A program made the translations under genes and the position numbers. A stretch of DNA of 64,000 nucleotides. It comes from Planosporangium sp963837285 (GTDB taxonomy: Bacteria; Actinomycetota; Actinomycetes; Mycobacteriales; Micromonosporaceae). This document shows, piece by piece, positions 47,554-55,788 of the stretch (the stretch's first letter is position 1; each line of letters opens with the position of its first letter). Location of the stretch: assembly GCA_963837285.1 (NCBI GenBank), contig CAWIMS010000005.1:1364001-1428000 (forward strand), given 5' to 3'. Below the pieces are notes generated by a model, which ran no database searches, was not told the origin of the DNA, and was given only the letters and a program-made list of their open reading frames with translations.

Positions 47554-48798
47554 ATGGACACCCGCCTGACCGTCCGGGAACGGGTCTGGCTGCCGCTCGA
47601 GTACATCCGCACGGTCGGACCGCTGCGGGGCGTCACCGCCGCCGGGCTGAAGACCGCGCTGGTCGGCCTGCACACCGCCGACCCCACCCACCAGGCGGTC
47701 TGCCGGCTCGACCGGGACCGCGCCCGCTGGGTACGGCTGACCGCCGCCGAGTTCGCGAGCTACGTCGAGGAGGCGGTGACCGACGTCGACCGGCCGGGCC
47801 TCGATCCGGACGCGATGACCCGCCGGCTGCTCGTCGAGCCGCGGGCCCACCATCCGGTACGCGTCCTGGTCGGCAACGGGTACGTCGCGTTGAAGATCGC
47901 CCACGCGTACGGCGACGCCGACCCGGTCAACGGGCTGCTCCGCGAGCTGGTACTGGCGGCCGCCGAGGGCCGGGCCGCCTGCTTCCCACCGGCCTCGCGC
48001 AATCGGCTGCTGATGACGAAGGCGCTGTGGCGGGAGTTCGGCCGGCACCCGCGCCGGTGGCGCCCGGCGGTGCGGATCAGCCGCCCGCCACACGTCGAAC
48101 TCGGGGCGGCCAACAGCATGGCCTGGCAGCCCGACATCGCCGTGGAGACCGCCCGCTCGGCCGGGACGCTGGCGATGATGCGGGACTGGCGGGACCGGTA
48201 CGCGAAAGGAGTCTCGACCGCCGCGATCACCTTCGCCGCCTTCGCCACCGCGCTGCGCCGGCTCGGCCTGGGGACCGGACAGGACGGCGCGGTGTTCCTC
48301 GCCGACGCCCGCCGGTACCTGCCGCAAGGCACCACAGTGGACAGTAACTTCTGCTGGGGCCAGTACATCGCGCCGGTCGACCTGTCCGATCCGCGGTCGG
48401 TGCACCAGGCGCTCAAGACGGAGCTGGCGACCGGGCGGATCCTCGCCATGATGGCGCTGCGGGAGACCCGGCTCGCGCTCCGCGGCGTTACGGGCTATCC
48501 GGCGCCGTACCCGAGCCGGATCAGCACCGATCCGCGGCCCGAGCTGACCCTGTCCAACCAGGGCCGCCACGACGTCCTCGCCGACCTGCCGTGGGCCGGC
48601 GGGCCGGCGGTGCGGGTCAACCACAGCGTGCCGACGCTCTCCGGACCGACGAACATCACGCTGACCACCTCCGAGCTGGCCGGGGTGCTACACCTGGAGG
48701 CGACATTCCACCGGTCCACGTACGACCCGGGGCTGGTGGCGCAGGCGATCCAGCTGGTCTGCGAGGATCCGGCCGGCCTGATGATGGCGGTCAGGTGA
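47554..48798 (+). CDS. Condensation/PapA-like acyltransferase
   Basis: A 414-residue soluble protein of the CoA-dependent acyltransferase or condensation superfamily. The HxxxD motif is His117-Ala-Tyr-Gly-Asp121 (KIAHAYGDA), and a LSNQGRH segment near 332 matches the second conserved site of these enzymes. It probably transfers an acyl group to the glycan or a glycolipid. The start has a clear GAGGAGA site. It is 13 bases after the GH5 gene and its 3' end overlaps the convergent deacetylase by eight bases. Confidence 0.7.
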   Translation: MDTRLTVRERVWLPLEYIRTVGPLRGVTAAGLKTALVGLHTADPTHQAVCRLDRDRARWVRLTAAEFASYVEEAVTDVDRPGLDPDAMTRRLLVEPRAHHPVRVLVGNGYVALKIAHAYGDADPVNGLLRELVLAAAEGRAACFPPASRNRLLMTKALWREFGRHPRRWRPAVRISRPPHVELGAANSMAWQPDIAVETARSAGTLAMMRDWRDRYAKGVSTAAITFAAFATALRRLGLGTGQDGAVFLADARRYLPQGTTVDSNFCWGQYIAPVDLSDPRSVHQALKTELATGRILAMMALRETRLALRGVTGYPAPYPSRISTDPRPELTLSNQGRHDVLADLPWAGGPAVRVNHSVPTLSGPTNITLTTSELAGVLHLEATFHRSTYDPGLVAQAIQLVCEDPAGLMMAVR

Positions 48799-49591
48799 GC
48801 TCGATGCCGAACCACCGCTTGGTGAGCCGGCGGGTCGCCCGCCACGCCGGCTGGGCCGCCTCGCGCAGCTTCGGCCCGAGTGCCGGCCCGCCGGTACGGA
48901 CCAGATGCAGCAGGTCCGCACCGGAGTGGTCGGGGGTCGGCTGAAGCCGGGGTACCGCCAGCGGATCGTCGCCCGGCCGGTACAGCCGGCGCCCGATCGC
49001 GCAGGCGTTGTCGTGCCCCGCCCGGGCCACGGCGGCCCGCACCGGACCGCCGTGGTACCCGTGCGGGTAGCAGAACGAGCGGACCGGCTGCTGTACCTCC
49101 TGCATCAGCCGGTCCCGGCTCTCCGCCGTCTCCCGGTCGAGGCGGGCCGGTGCCAGCGTGTCGAGCGGGTGGTGGATGAGGCTGTGGTTGCCGATCTCCA
49201 CCCCGGCGGCGGCCACCTCGCGGAGCTGGTCCCAGTCGAGCAGGCGGCCGAACGTCCAGGCCAGCGGCCCGAGCCAGGAGGCCGGGCCGCCGGCGTGGGC
49301 GACCGTCATGTACAGGGTCGCGCTCGCGCCGACGGTCTTCAGCACGTCCAGGCCCTGGGTGAGGAAGTCGGCGTACCCGTCGTCGAAGGTCAGCGCCACG
49401 ACGGGCTCGGTCGAGCCGGCGCGCCGCAGGTCGACGGCCTCGGTCAGGCCGACGAGCCGGTAGCCGGCATCGGCCAGCGCGGCCAGCTGCTCGTGCAGCA
49501 GCGGCGCCGGGACCGCAAGCGACCGCAGCGGACCCCCGTCTCTCCGGTCGACGGCGGAGACGGAGTGGTACATCAACACCGCCGTCGCCAT
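48791..49591 (-). CDS. Polysaccharide deacetylase (NodB/CE4 family)
   Basis: A 266-residue CE4 domain without a signal peptide. The catalytic Asp70 and metal Asp71 are in LTFDDGY, and the metal histidines His136 and His140 are in GNHSLIHHPL. SFCYPHG supplies the usual Tyr/Pro/His motif. It removes acetyl groups from N- or O-acetylated sugars. It lies on the opposite strand, with its 3' end overlapping the acyltransferase gene, so it can limit that transcript by antisense. An acyltransferase and a deacetylase side by side suggest tuned acylation of the product. Confidence 0.9.
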   Translation of the reverse strand: MATAVLMYHSVSAVDRRDGGPLRSLAVPAPLLHEQLAALADAGYRLVGLTEAVDLRRAGSTEPVVALTFDDGYADFLTQGLDVLKTVGASATLYMTVAHAGGPASWLGPLAWTFGRLLDWDQLREVAAAGVEIGNHSLIHHPLDTLAPARLDRETAESRDRLMQEVQQPVRSFCYPHGYHGGPVRAAVARAGHDNACAIGRRLYRPGDDPLAVPRLQPTPDHSGADLLHLVRTGGPALGPKLREAAQPAWRATRRLTKRWFGIELT

Positions 49592-49602
49592 ATGGCCACT
49601 TT

Positions 49603-49660
49603 CCCATGATCACGGAAGGTTTGTGTCGTTATGGGTACACAAACGCTCCGTGATCATGGG
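49603..49660. repeat. Palindromic element 14 (ATGATC variant), coding for a protein tail
   Basis: Arms CCCATGATCACGGA and TCCGTGATCATGGG flank a partly paired centre (GGTTTGTGT...ACACAAACG). On the minus strand one arm encodes the last residues HDHGAFVYP and the stop codon of the ATP-grasp gene. It is close in sequence to element 16. Confidence 0.88.
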
Positions 49661-50567
49661 GGAGGTGGGTGGCGATGGCGGCGGCGAAGCGCTCCGGCGC
49701 GCCCTCGCTGCGGTCGAGGAACACCGACGGCTCCGTCAGCTCCAGCTCGACCAGCACCGGTGCGCCGTCGGGGCCGGGAATCAGGTCGACCCGGGCGTAC
49801 AGCAGGCGATCGGGGCCGCCGGGGACGGCGGCGAGCACCTTCCGCGCCACCTCCAGCTCGGCCGGCGACGGGTCGCGCGCGGTGATCGTTTCGGGACGGT
49901 ACAGCCCCGGCGCCCGGGAACCGGAGGCCGGCAGGTCCGGCCCGTCCAACATAGGCCCCTTGCGGATCGCGTGGCTGAATTCGCCGTGGAAGAACAGCAG
50001 GCCGGTCTCGCCGTCATGGTCGACCGCGGCGAGGTACGGCTGCACCATCACCAGCCGGCCGGCCCGCTGGAGCCGGGCGACGTGGTCGACGGCGAGATCG
50101 CGATCGCCCGGCCCGTACCGGCCGGTGTCCCGGGAGCCGGAGCTTATCGCCGGCTTCACCACGTACTCGCCGGCGGCCGGGGGCTGCCAGGTGTCGCCGG
50201 GGCGGACCCAGTCGGTGTGCACCACCGGCACGCCGGCCGTGGCGAGCGCTTCGAGGTAGGTCTTCTCGGTGTTCCAGGCGACGACGTCGGCGGGATTCGC
50301 GAGGCGCGGCACCCCGGCCGCCCAGGCGACGAAGGCGTCCCGCCGGCCGGCGTAGTCCCACGGCGAGCGCAGCACGACCAGGTCGTACGAGGCCCAGTCG
50401 ACATCGGGATCGTTCCAGACCACCGGTTCGGCGTGAATTCCGCGCGCCGCGAGCGGGTCGATGACCAACCGCTCGTCCGGCTCCAGGTCGGGCAGTTGCG
50501 CGCAGGTAACGAGCGCGACCCGGGGGTTAGCCCGGGTCGCACAGGTGGACAGATTCCTTTCGATCAT
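49629..50567 (-). CDS. ATP-grasp domain protein
   Basis: A 312-residue ATP-grasp ligase-like protein. An N-terminal alpha-beta domain (RVALVTCAQLPDLEPDERLV) is followed by the ATP-grasp fold with GEYVVKPAISSGSRDTGRY as the phosphate-loop region and VLVELELTEPSVFL as the metal-binding segment. Relatives include the RimK/STM4014-like and cycloserine-pathway DcsG enzymes, which join a carboxylate to an amine or similar. It is coupled by a four-base overlap to the small gene upstream (50564-50567). The start is an ATG at 50567. The C-terminal nine residues come from element 14. Confidence 0.83.
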   Translation of the reverse strand: MIERNLSTCATRANPRVALVTCAQLPDLEPDERLVIDPLAARGIHAEPVVWNDPDVDWASYDLVVLRSPWDYAGRRDAFVAWAAGVPRLANPADVVAWNTEKTYLEALATAGVPVVHTDWVRPGDTWQPPAAGEYVVKPAISSGSRDTGRYGPGDRDLAVDHVARLQRAGRLVMVQPYLAAVDHDGETGLLFFHGEFSHAIRKGPMLDGPDLPASGSRAPGLYRPETITARDPSPAELEVARKVLAAVPGGPDRLLYARVDLIPGPDGAPVLVELELTEPSVFLDRSEGAPERFAAAIATHLPHDHGAFVYP

Positions 50568-50887
50568 CGTGAGAGGGAACGTCGCCCCATCGAACGCCAG
50601 AGGTCGTTGCTCGGCCGCATCTGCTCGATCAGCTCCCGCTCCCACTCATTCTCTACGACGACGCCGGCCTTCACGCAGGCCGACCGGGCCACATCGGTGT
50701 CGGGGGCGAACTGGTCAGCCCAGGTGCCATCGTCACCGACAAGCACGATGCGAGCACCACGCCGCCCGACGTACTCGATGACTGCCTTGGCTCCGCCGTG
50801 GTCGCCTGCGAACGACTTGAGTCCGTCAACCAGGTTGCCGGGCACGGGCGAATCAAGGGTCATGGTCGTATCGGAACCATCTGCCAT
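50564..50887 (-). CDS. Small conserved protein coupled to an ATP-grasp gene
   Basis: A 107-residue soluble protein that I cannot place in a named family. A short alpha-beta core is suggested by VIEYVGRRGARIVLVGDDG followed by a helix (TDVARSACVKAGVVVENEW) and a charged C-terminus RSMGRRSLSR. The ATG at 50887 is preferred; a GTG at 50896 is possible. It is the promoter-proximal gene of a two-gene operon with the ATP-grasp protein, so it may be its partner or substrate. Confidence 0.7.
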   Translation of the reverse strand: MADGSDTTMTLDSPVPGNLVDGLKSFAGDHGGAKAVIEYVGRRGARIVLVGDDGTWADQFAPDTDVARSACVKAGVVVENEWERELIEQMRPSNDLWRSMGRRSLSR

Positions 50888-51121
50888 GAGCGTCACCGTA
50901 GCCGCCGGAACCGATTTGAGCGCGCCATTCGGAGCGCTTTTGTGACGACGGTTACCTCACCGTTGCCCGGTCAAGGCGGCGATTTCGGCGGGCATTTCAC
51001 CACTGAACCGGATAAACCGGCGTAGAACCGTGTCGTGTCGATGACACCGGCGACACGCTGGGCCAATCAATCGCTATTTCCCGGCGTTTCTTTGACAAAA
51101 AGGTGCAAAGCCGTATTGGCG

Positions 51122-52081
51122 TCAGTGGATCAGCGCATCGACCGAGATGGCTACCGAAAGAATGGTCAGATATGTCGTCGACCAATGGAACAGCCGCATC
51201 GGCTTGACCGGCTCGTCGCGCCGCGCCCGCGCGTACACCCGATGCGCCTCGACCAGCAGCAACGCACCGACAATGACCGCGGTCAACCCGTACAGCGGGG
51301 ACATGCCGAGCGCCCACAGGGCGAGCGAGGCCGCGACGGTGAGCCAGCAGTAGATCACCGTCTCCAGACCGACCCGGCGCAGCGACGCCACCACCGGCAG
51401 CATCGGGATGCCGGCCCGGGCGTAGTCGTCGCGGCAGGTGATCGCGAGTGCCCAGAAGTGGGGTGGCTGCCACAGGAAGACCACCGCGAACATCGCCCAC
51501 GCCGGCCAGGCCAGGCTTCCGGTGACCGCGGCCCACCCGATGAGCACCGGCATCGCCCCGCAGACGCCGCCCCAGAACGTATTGGCCGGCGTGGTCCGCT
51601 TGAGCCAGAGCGTGTACACGAGGTCGTAGTACGCGATGGCGGCCGCGGTGAGGCAGGTGGCCAGCAGGTTGGTGAACGCCGCCATCAGCGCGACCGACAC
51701 CACCGCGAGGGTCAGCCCGAACACGAGGGCCGAGCGCGGGCCGATCGTGTGCGCCGGGAGCGGTCGCTTCGAGGTACGCCGCATGAGCGGGTCGATGTCG
51801 CGGTCGATGTAACAGTTCAGCGCGTTGGCCGCGCCCGCGGCGAGGGCTCCCCCGACCAGCACGACGGCCAGCAGCGACCACGACGGCACCCGGTGCCGGG
51901 CCAGCAGCATCGCCGGCACGGTGGTGACCAGCAGCAACTCGACGATCCGCGGCTTGGTCAGCGCCACGTACGCCCGGATCACGGCCTTCGGCCCCGGGCG
52001 CGGCGGCAGCACCTCGCGGATGACCGTCGGCCGGGTGGGCTCTGCTGAGGCCCGGACCGCCTTGTCGGTGAGCGTGGCCAC
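51122..52081 (-). CDS. ctaB: Protoheme IX farnesyltransferase (heme O synthase)
   Basis: A 319-residue UbiA-family membrane protein with nine helices that adds a farnesyl group to heme B. The first prenyl-diphosphate motif is Asn89-x3-Asp93-x3-Asp97 (NCYIDRDIDPLMRRTSKR), the second is in CRDDYARAGIPMLPV. The start is a GTG at 52081. It works just before CtaA, whose gene lies 13 kb away behind the glycan cluster; the two are usually close in actinobacteria. It is divergent from tkt. Confidence 0.95.
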   Translation of the reverse strand: MATLTDKAVRASAEPTRPTVIREVLPPRPGPKAVIRAYVALTKPRIVELLLVTTVPAMLLARHRVPSWSLLAVVLVGGALAAGAANALNCYIDRDIDPLMRRTSKRPLPAHTIGPRSALVFGLTLAVVSVALMAAFTNLLATCLTAAAIAYYDLVYTLWLKRTTPANTFWGGVCGAMPVLIGWAAVTGSLAWPAWAMFAVVFLWQPPHFWALAITCRDDYARAGIPMLPVVASLRRVGLETVIYCWLTVAASLALWALGMSPLYGLTAVIVGALLLVEAHRVYARARRDEPVKPMRLFHWSTTYLTILSVAISVDALIH

Positions 52082-52343
52082 CCGACCCCCTTACCGCACG
52101 GTAGAAGACACCGAATCGTAGAACACGATCCGTGCAGGCCAGCGGGCGCCCCGCCGGGTCGCGCCCGGGCGTCCAGCGTGGCGGTACCAGACAACACAGC
52201 GACTTTCAACTGGATGCGAGATGACAACTCGCCGCCCCCTGCTTTGTACGACCATCGGATGGGTAGGGTCATCCTTGACGGCTGACGGCGGCGCCCACCC
52301 GTAGTCGCACGGACCCCACGGACACTGAAGGAGTTAGACCACC
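52082..52343. promoter_or_regulatory. Divergent ctaB-tkt promoter region
   Basis: This 262-bp gap contains a perfect 12-bp palindrome TACCG-CA-CGGTA at 52092-52103 and ATCGT-N5-ACGAT at 52115-52129, both upstream of ctaB, and possible -10 hexamers TAGGGT near 52264 for tkt. A GAAGGAG ribosome site precedes the tkt GTG. The palindromes are candidate operators for an unknown regulator. Confidence 0.4.
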
Positions 52344-54452
52344 GTGACTCAGCTGAACTGGTCCGATCGCGACAAACGCGCGGTCGACACGATCCGGGTC
52401 CTCGCGATGGACGCGGTCGAGAAGGCGGGCAACGGACACCCGGGCACCGCCATGAGCCTGGCTCCCGCCGCGTTCCTGCTCTTCCAGCGGGTCATGCGCT
52501 ACGACCCGACCGACCCCGACTGGGTCGGCCGGGACCGCTTCGTGCTCTCCATGGGCCACTCCAGCCTGACCCTCTACATTCAGCTCTACCTGTCCGGGTT
52601 CGGGCTGACGCTGGACGACCTGAAGCAGTTGCGGCAGTGGGGCTCGCTCACCCCCGGGCACCCCGAGCACGGTCACACGGTGGGCGTGGAGACCACGACC
52701 GGCCCGCTCGGACAGGGTCTCGGCAACGCGGTCGGCATGGCGCTCGCCGCCCGCCGGGAGCGCGGGCTGTTCGACCCGGAAGCCGCTCCCGGCGAGAGCC
52801 CGTTCGACCACCACGTCTACGCGTTCTGCTCGGACGGTGACCTGGAAGAGGGCATCAGCCACGAGGTCAGTTCGCTCGCCGCGCACCAGAAGCTGGGCAA
52901 CCTGGCCGTCGTGTACGACGACAACGACATCTCGATCGAGGACGACACGCTGATCGCGAAGTCGGAGAACGTCGCGGCGCGCTACGAGGCGTACGGCTGG
53001 CACGTGCAGCACGTCGACTGGCGCGGCGACAACGGCTACCACGAGAACGTCGAGGCGCTGTACGCGGCGTTCGAGGCGGCCCGCGTGGAGACCGACCGGC
53101 CGTCGTTCATCAACCTGCGCACCATCATCGGCTGGCCGGCGCCCAACAAGCAGAACACCGGCAAGGCACACGGCTCCGCCCTCGGTGCCGACGAGGTGGC
53201 CGCCACCAAGCGGGTGCTCGGGTTCGACCCCGACCGGACGTTCCAGGTCGACGACGAGGTCCTGGCCTACGCGCGCGAGGTGATCGAGCGCGGCAAGGCG
53301 GCCCACGCCGACTGGCAGCGCGGCTACGACGCCTGGCGGCAGGCCAACCCGGAGCGCGCGGCGCTGCTCGACCGGCTCTCCACGCGTACCCTGCCGGCGG
53401 GTTGGGTAGACGCGCTGCCGGAGTTCGCCGCCGACGAGAAGAAGGGCCTGTCCACCCGGGCCGCGTCCGGCAAGGTGATCAACGCCATCGCGCCGGTGCT
53501 GCCCGAGCTGTGGGGCGGCTCGGCCGACCTGGCGGAGAGCAACAACACCACGATCGAGGGCGACCCGTCGTTCGTGCCCCCCGAGTACTCGACAAAGGTC
53601 TTCCCGGGCGACTGGTACGGCCGGACGCTGCACTTCGGCATCCGCGAGCACGGCATGGGCGCGATCCTCAACGGCATCGTCCTGCACGGCGGCACCCGCC
53701 CGTACGGTGGCACGTTCCTGGTCTTCAGCGACTACATGCGCCCAGCGGTGCGGCTGGCCGCGCTGATGAAGCTGCCGGTGATCTACGTATGGACACACGA
53801 CTCGATCGGCCTCGGCGAGGACGGCCCGACCCACCAGCCGGTGGAGCACCTGACGGCGCTGCGCGCCATCCCGGGCCTCGACGTGGTCCGGCCCGCCGAC
53901 GCCAACGAGACCGCGTGGGCCTGGCGGCAGGCGCTGGCGCACACCGACCGGCCCACCGCGCTGTGCCTGACCCGGCAGAACCTGCCGATCCTCGACCGCG
54001 ACCAGGTCGCCGCCGCGGACAACGTGGCGCGCGGCGGGTACATCCTGGCCGACGCCGCGGGCAACCAGCCGCAGGTGATCCTCATGGCCAGCGGCTCGGA
54101 GGTCACGGTCGCGCTGGAAGCGCGGGCGCGGCTGGAGGCCGACGGCGTGCCGACCCGGGTCGTGTCGATGCCGTGCCAGGAGTGGTTCCGCGCCCAGGAC
54201 GCGGCCTACCGGCAGCAGGTGCTGCCGTCCGGCGTGCGCGCCCGGGTCAGCGTCGAGGCCGGCATCGCGATGTCCTGGCGCGACCTCGTCGGCGACGACG
54301 GTGAATGCGTCAGCCTTGAACACTACGGTGCCAGTGCCCCGTACAAGGTGTTGTTCGAGCAGTTTGGCTTCACCGCGGATCGGGTGGTGGCCGCGGCACG
54401 TGCGTCGCTGTCGCGGATCGGCGAAGTCACCGGCTCCACCACTGGCAACTGA
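52344..54452 (+). CDS. tkt: Transketolase
   Basis: A 702-residue thiamine-diphosphate enzyme of the pentose phosphate pathway. The substrate His motif GNGHPGTAMSLAP is near residue 32, the TPP/Mg motif SDGDLEEGISHE near 165, and the central transketolase pyrimidine domain (GIREHGMGAILNGIVLHGG; FVFSDYM-like LVFSDYMRPA) is intact. The length is usual. The GTG start has an AAGGAG site. It leads a run of pentose-phosphate genes all on the plus strand. Confidence 0.97.
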   Translation: MTQLNWSDRDKRAVDTIRVLAMDAVEKAGNGHPGTAMSLAPAAFLLFQRVMRYDPTDPDWVGRDRFVLSMGHSSLTLYIQLYLSGFGLTLDDLKQLRQWGSLTPGHPEHGHTVGVETTTGPLGQGLGNAVGMALAARRERGLFDPEAAPGESPFDHHVYAFCSDGDLEEGISHEVSSLAAHQKLGNLAVVYDDNDISIEDDTLIAKSENVAARYEAYGWHVQHVDWRGDNGYHENVEALYAAFEAARVETDRPSFINLRTIIGWPAPNKQNTGKAHGSALGADEVAATKRVLGFDPDRTFQVDDEVLAYAREVIERGKAAHADWQRGYDAWRQANPERAALLDRLSTRTLPAGWVDALPEFAADEKKGLSTRAASGKVINAIAPVLPELWGGSADLAESNNTTIEGDPSFVPPEYSTKVFPGDWYGRTLHFGIREHGMGAILNGIVLHGGTRPYGGTFLVFSDYMRPAVRLAALMKLPVIYVWTHDSIGLGEDGPTHQPVEHLTALRAIPGLDVVRPADANETAWAWRQALAHTDRPTALCLTRQNLPILDRDQVAAADNVARGGYILADAAGNQPQVILMASGSEVTVALEARARLEADGVPTRVVSMPCQEWFRAQDAAYRQQVLPSGVRARVSVEAGIAMSWRDLVGDDGECVSLEHYGASAPYKVLFEQFGFTADRVVAAARASLSRIGEVTGSTTGN

Positions 54453-54485
54453 GGTTGAGTCGTCCGCAAGTGAAAGGAAGCGACG

Positions 54486-55637
54486 ATGACTGACAGGTTG
54501 ACGCAACTGTCCGCAGCCGGGGTGGCGGTGTGGCTCGATGACGTGTCCCGCCAACGGCTCACCTCCGGTGGGCTCGACAAGCTGCGGCGGGAGAACCACG
54601 TGGTCGGGGTGACCTCGAACCCGACCATCTTCGCCAAGGCGCTCGCCGACGCCGACGACTACGCCGAGCAGGTCAAGGATCTGGCCACGCGGGGCGTCGA
54701 CGTCGAGGAGGCCGCGCGCATGCTGACCACGTACGACATCCGGTGGGCCTGTGATGTCATGCGCCCGGCGTACGACGCCTCGCGGGGGATAGACGGCCGG
54801 GTGTCCATCGAGGTGGATCCCCGCCTCGCCAATGACACCGCGCGCACCAACGCCGAGGCCAAGGCGCTGTGGTGGCTGGTGGACCGGGAAAACCTCTTCA
54901 TCAAGATTCCGGCAACCCTGGAAGGTCTGCCCGCGATCACCGCTACGCTCGCCCAGGGGATCAGCGTCAACGTCACGCTGATTTTCAGTCTGGAGCGGTA
55001 CGAGCAGGTCATGGAGGCGTTCCTGGCCGGCATGGAGCAGGCCCGCACCAACGGGCACGACCTGTCGGCGATCGGCTCGGTCGCGTCGTTCTTCGTGTCC
55101 AGGGTGGACACCGAGGTCGACAAGCGACTCGACAAGATCGGCACACCGGAGGCGCAGGCGCTGCACGGCAAGGCCGCGATCGCGAACGCACGGCTGGCGT
55201 ACCAGCGGTACGAGAGGGTGTTCGGCAGCGACCGCTGGCAGTCCCTCGCCGATGCCGGGGCGCACCCGCAGCGTCCGCTGTGGGCGTCGACGTCCACGAA
55301 GAACCCGGAGTACCGCGACGTCATGTACGTCGAGGATCTGATCGCCCCGGGTGTGGTCAACACCATGCCGGAGGCCACGATCCACGCGTTCGCCGATCAC
55401 GGCGAGATGCCCGGGGACACCATCACCGGGTACTACGCCGACGCGCAGAAGGTGCTCGACGACCTGGCCGCCGTGGGTGTGGACTACAACGACGTGGTGG
55501 ACACACTGGAGCGCGAGGGCGTCGAGAAGTTCGCCGCGAGTTGGATCGAGCTTCTCGACGGCGTCAGCAAGTCGTTGCAGGCTGCCAGGGCCGGCTCCGA
55601 CACGCCGAACCGGGCCGCCGCCGACGCGACGAAGTAG
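54486..55637 (+). CDS. tal: Transaldolase
   Basis: A 383-residue enzyme of the long actinobacterial transaldolase group. The Schiff-base lysine is Lys140 (NLFIKIPATLEG); GVTSNPTIFAKAL at 41-53 is the conserved N-terminal motif. It transfers a dihydroxyacetone unit between sugar phosphates. The gene is 33 bases after tkt with an AAAGGAAG site. Element 15 lies between it and pgi. Confidence 0.97.
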   Translation: MTDRLTQLSAAGVAVWLDDVSRQRLTSGGLDKLRRENHVVGVTSNPTIFAKALADADDYAEQVKDLATRGVDVEEAARMLTTYDIRWACDVMRPAYDASRGIDGRVSIEVDPRLANDTARTNAEAKALWWLVDRENLFIKIPATLEGLPAITATLAQGISVNVTLIFSLERYEQVMEAFLAGMEQARTNGHDLSAIGSVASFFVSRVDTEVDKRLDKIGTPEAQALHGKAAIANARLAYQRYERVFGSDRWQSLADAGAHPQRPLWASTSTKNPEYRDVMYVEDLIAPGVVNTMPEATIHAFADHGEMPGDTITGYYADAQKVLDDLAAVGVDYNDVVDTLEREGVEKFAASWIELLDGVSKSLQAARAGSDTPNRAAADATK

Positions 55638-55660
55638 GAGGCCGAGCGGTAATGGCGTGC

Positions 55661-55741
55661 CATGATCGGCACAACTTCCGACAAGTTGTGGTCTCTGGTG
55701 TCCTGGGAGGCCACAACTTCCGGGATGTTGTGCCGATCGTG
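55661..55741. repeat. Interspersed palindromic element 15
   Basis: CATGATCGGCACAACTTCCG / GGGATGTTGTGCCGATCGTG between tal and pgi on the same strand. Inner AAGTTGTGG and CCACAACTT are also paired. The outer ends use ATGATC rather than AAGATC, linking the two terminus classes of the family. Confidence 0.9.
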
Positions 55742-55788
55742 GCCAGGCCCGGCGCGGGCGCGCCGATCATGAAGGACGGGGAGCGGGG

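Noticed and set aside
52269..55400. A 1043-codon frame antisense to tkt and tal
   Set aside because: It is a GC-driven shadow of two certain genes; the sequence is Arg/Gly/Val-rich without recognisable domains.
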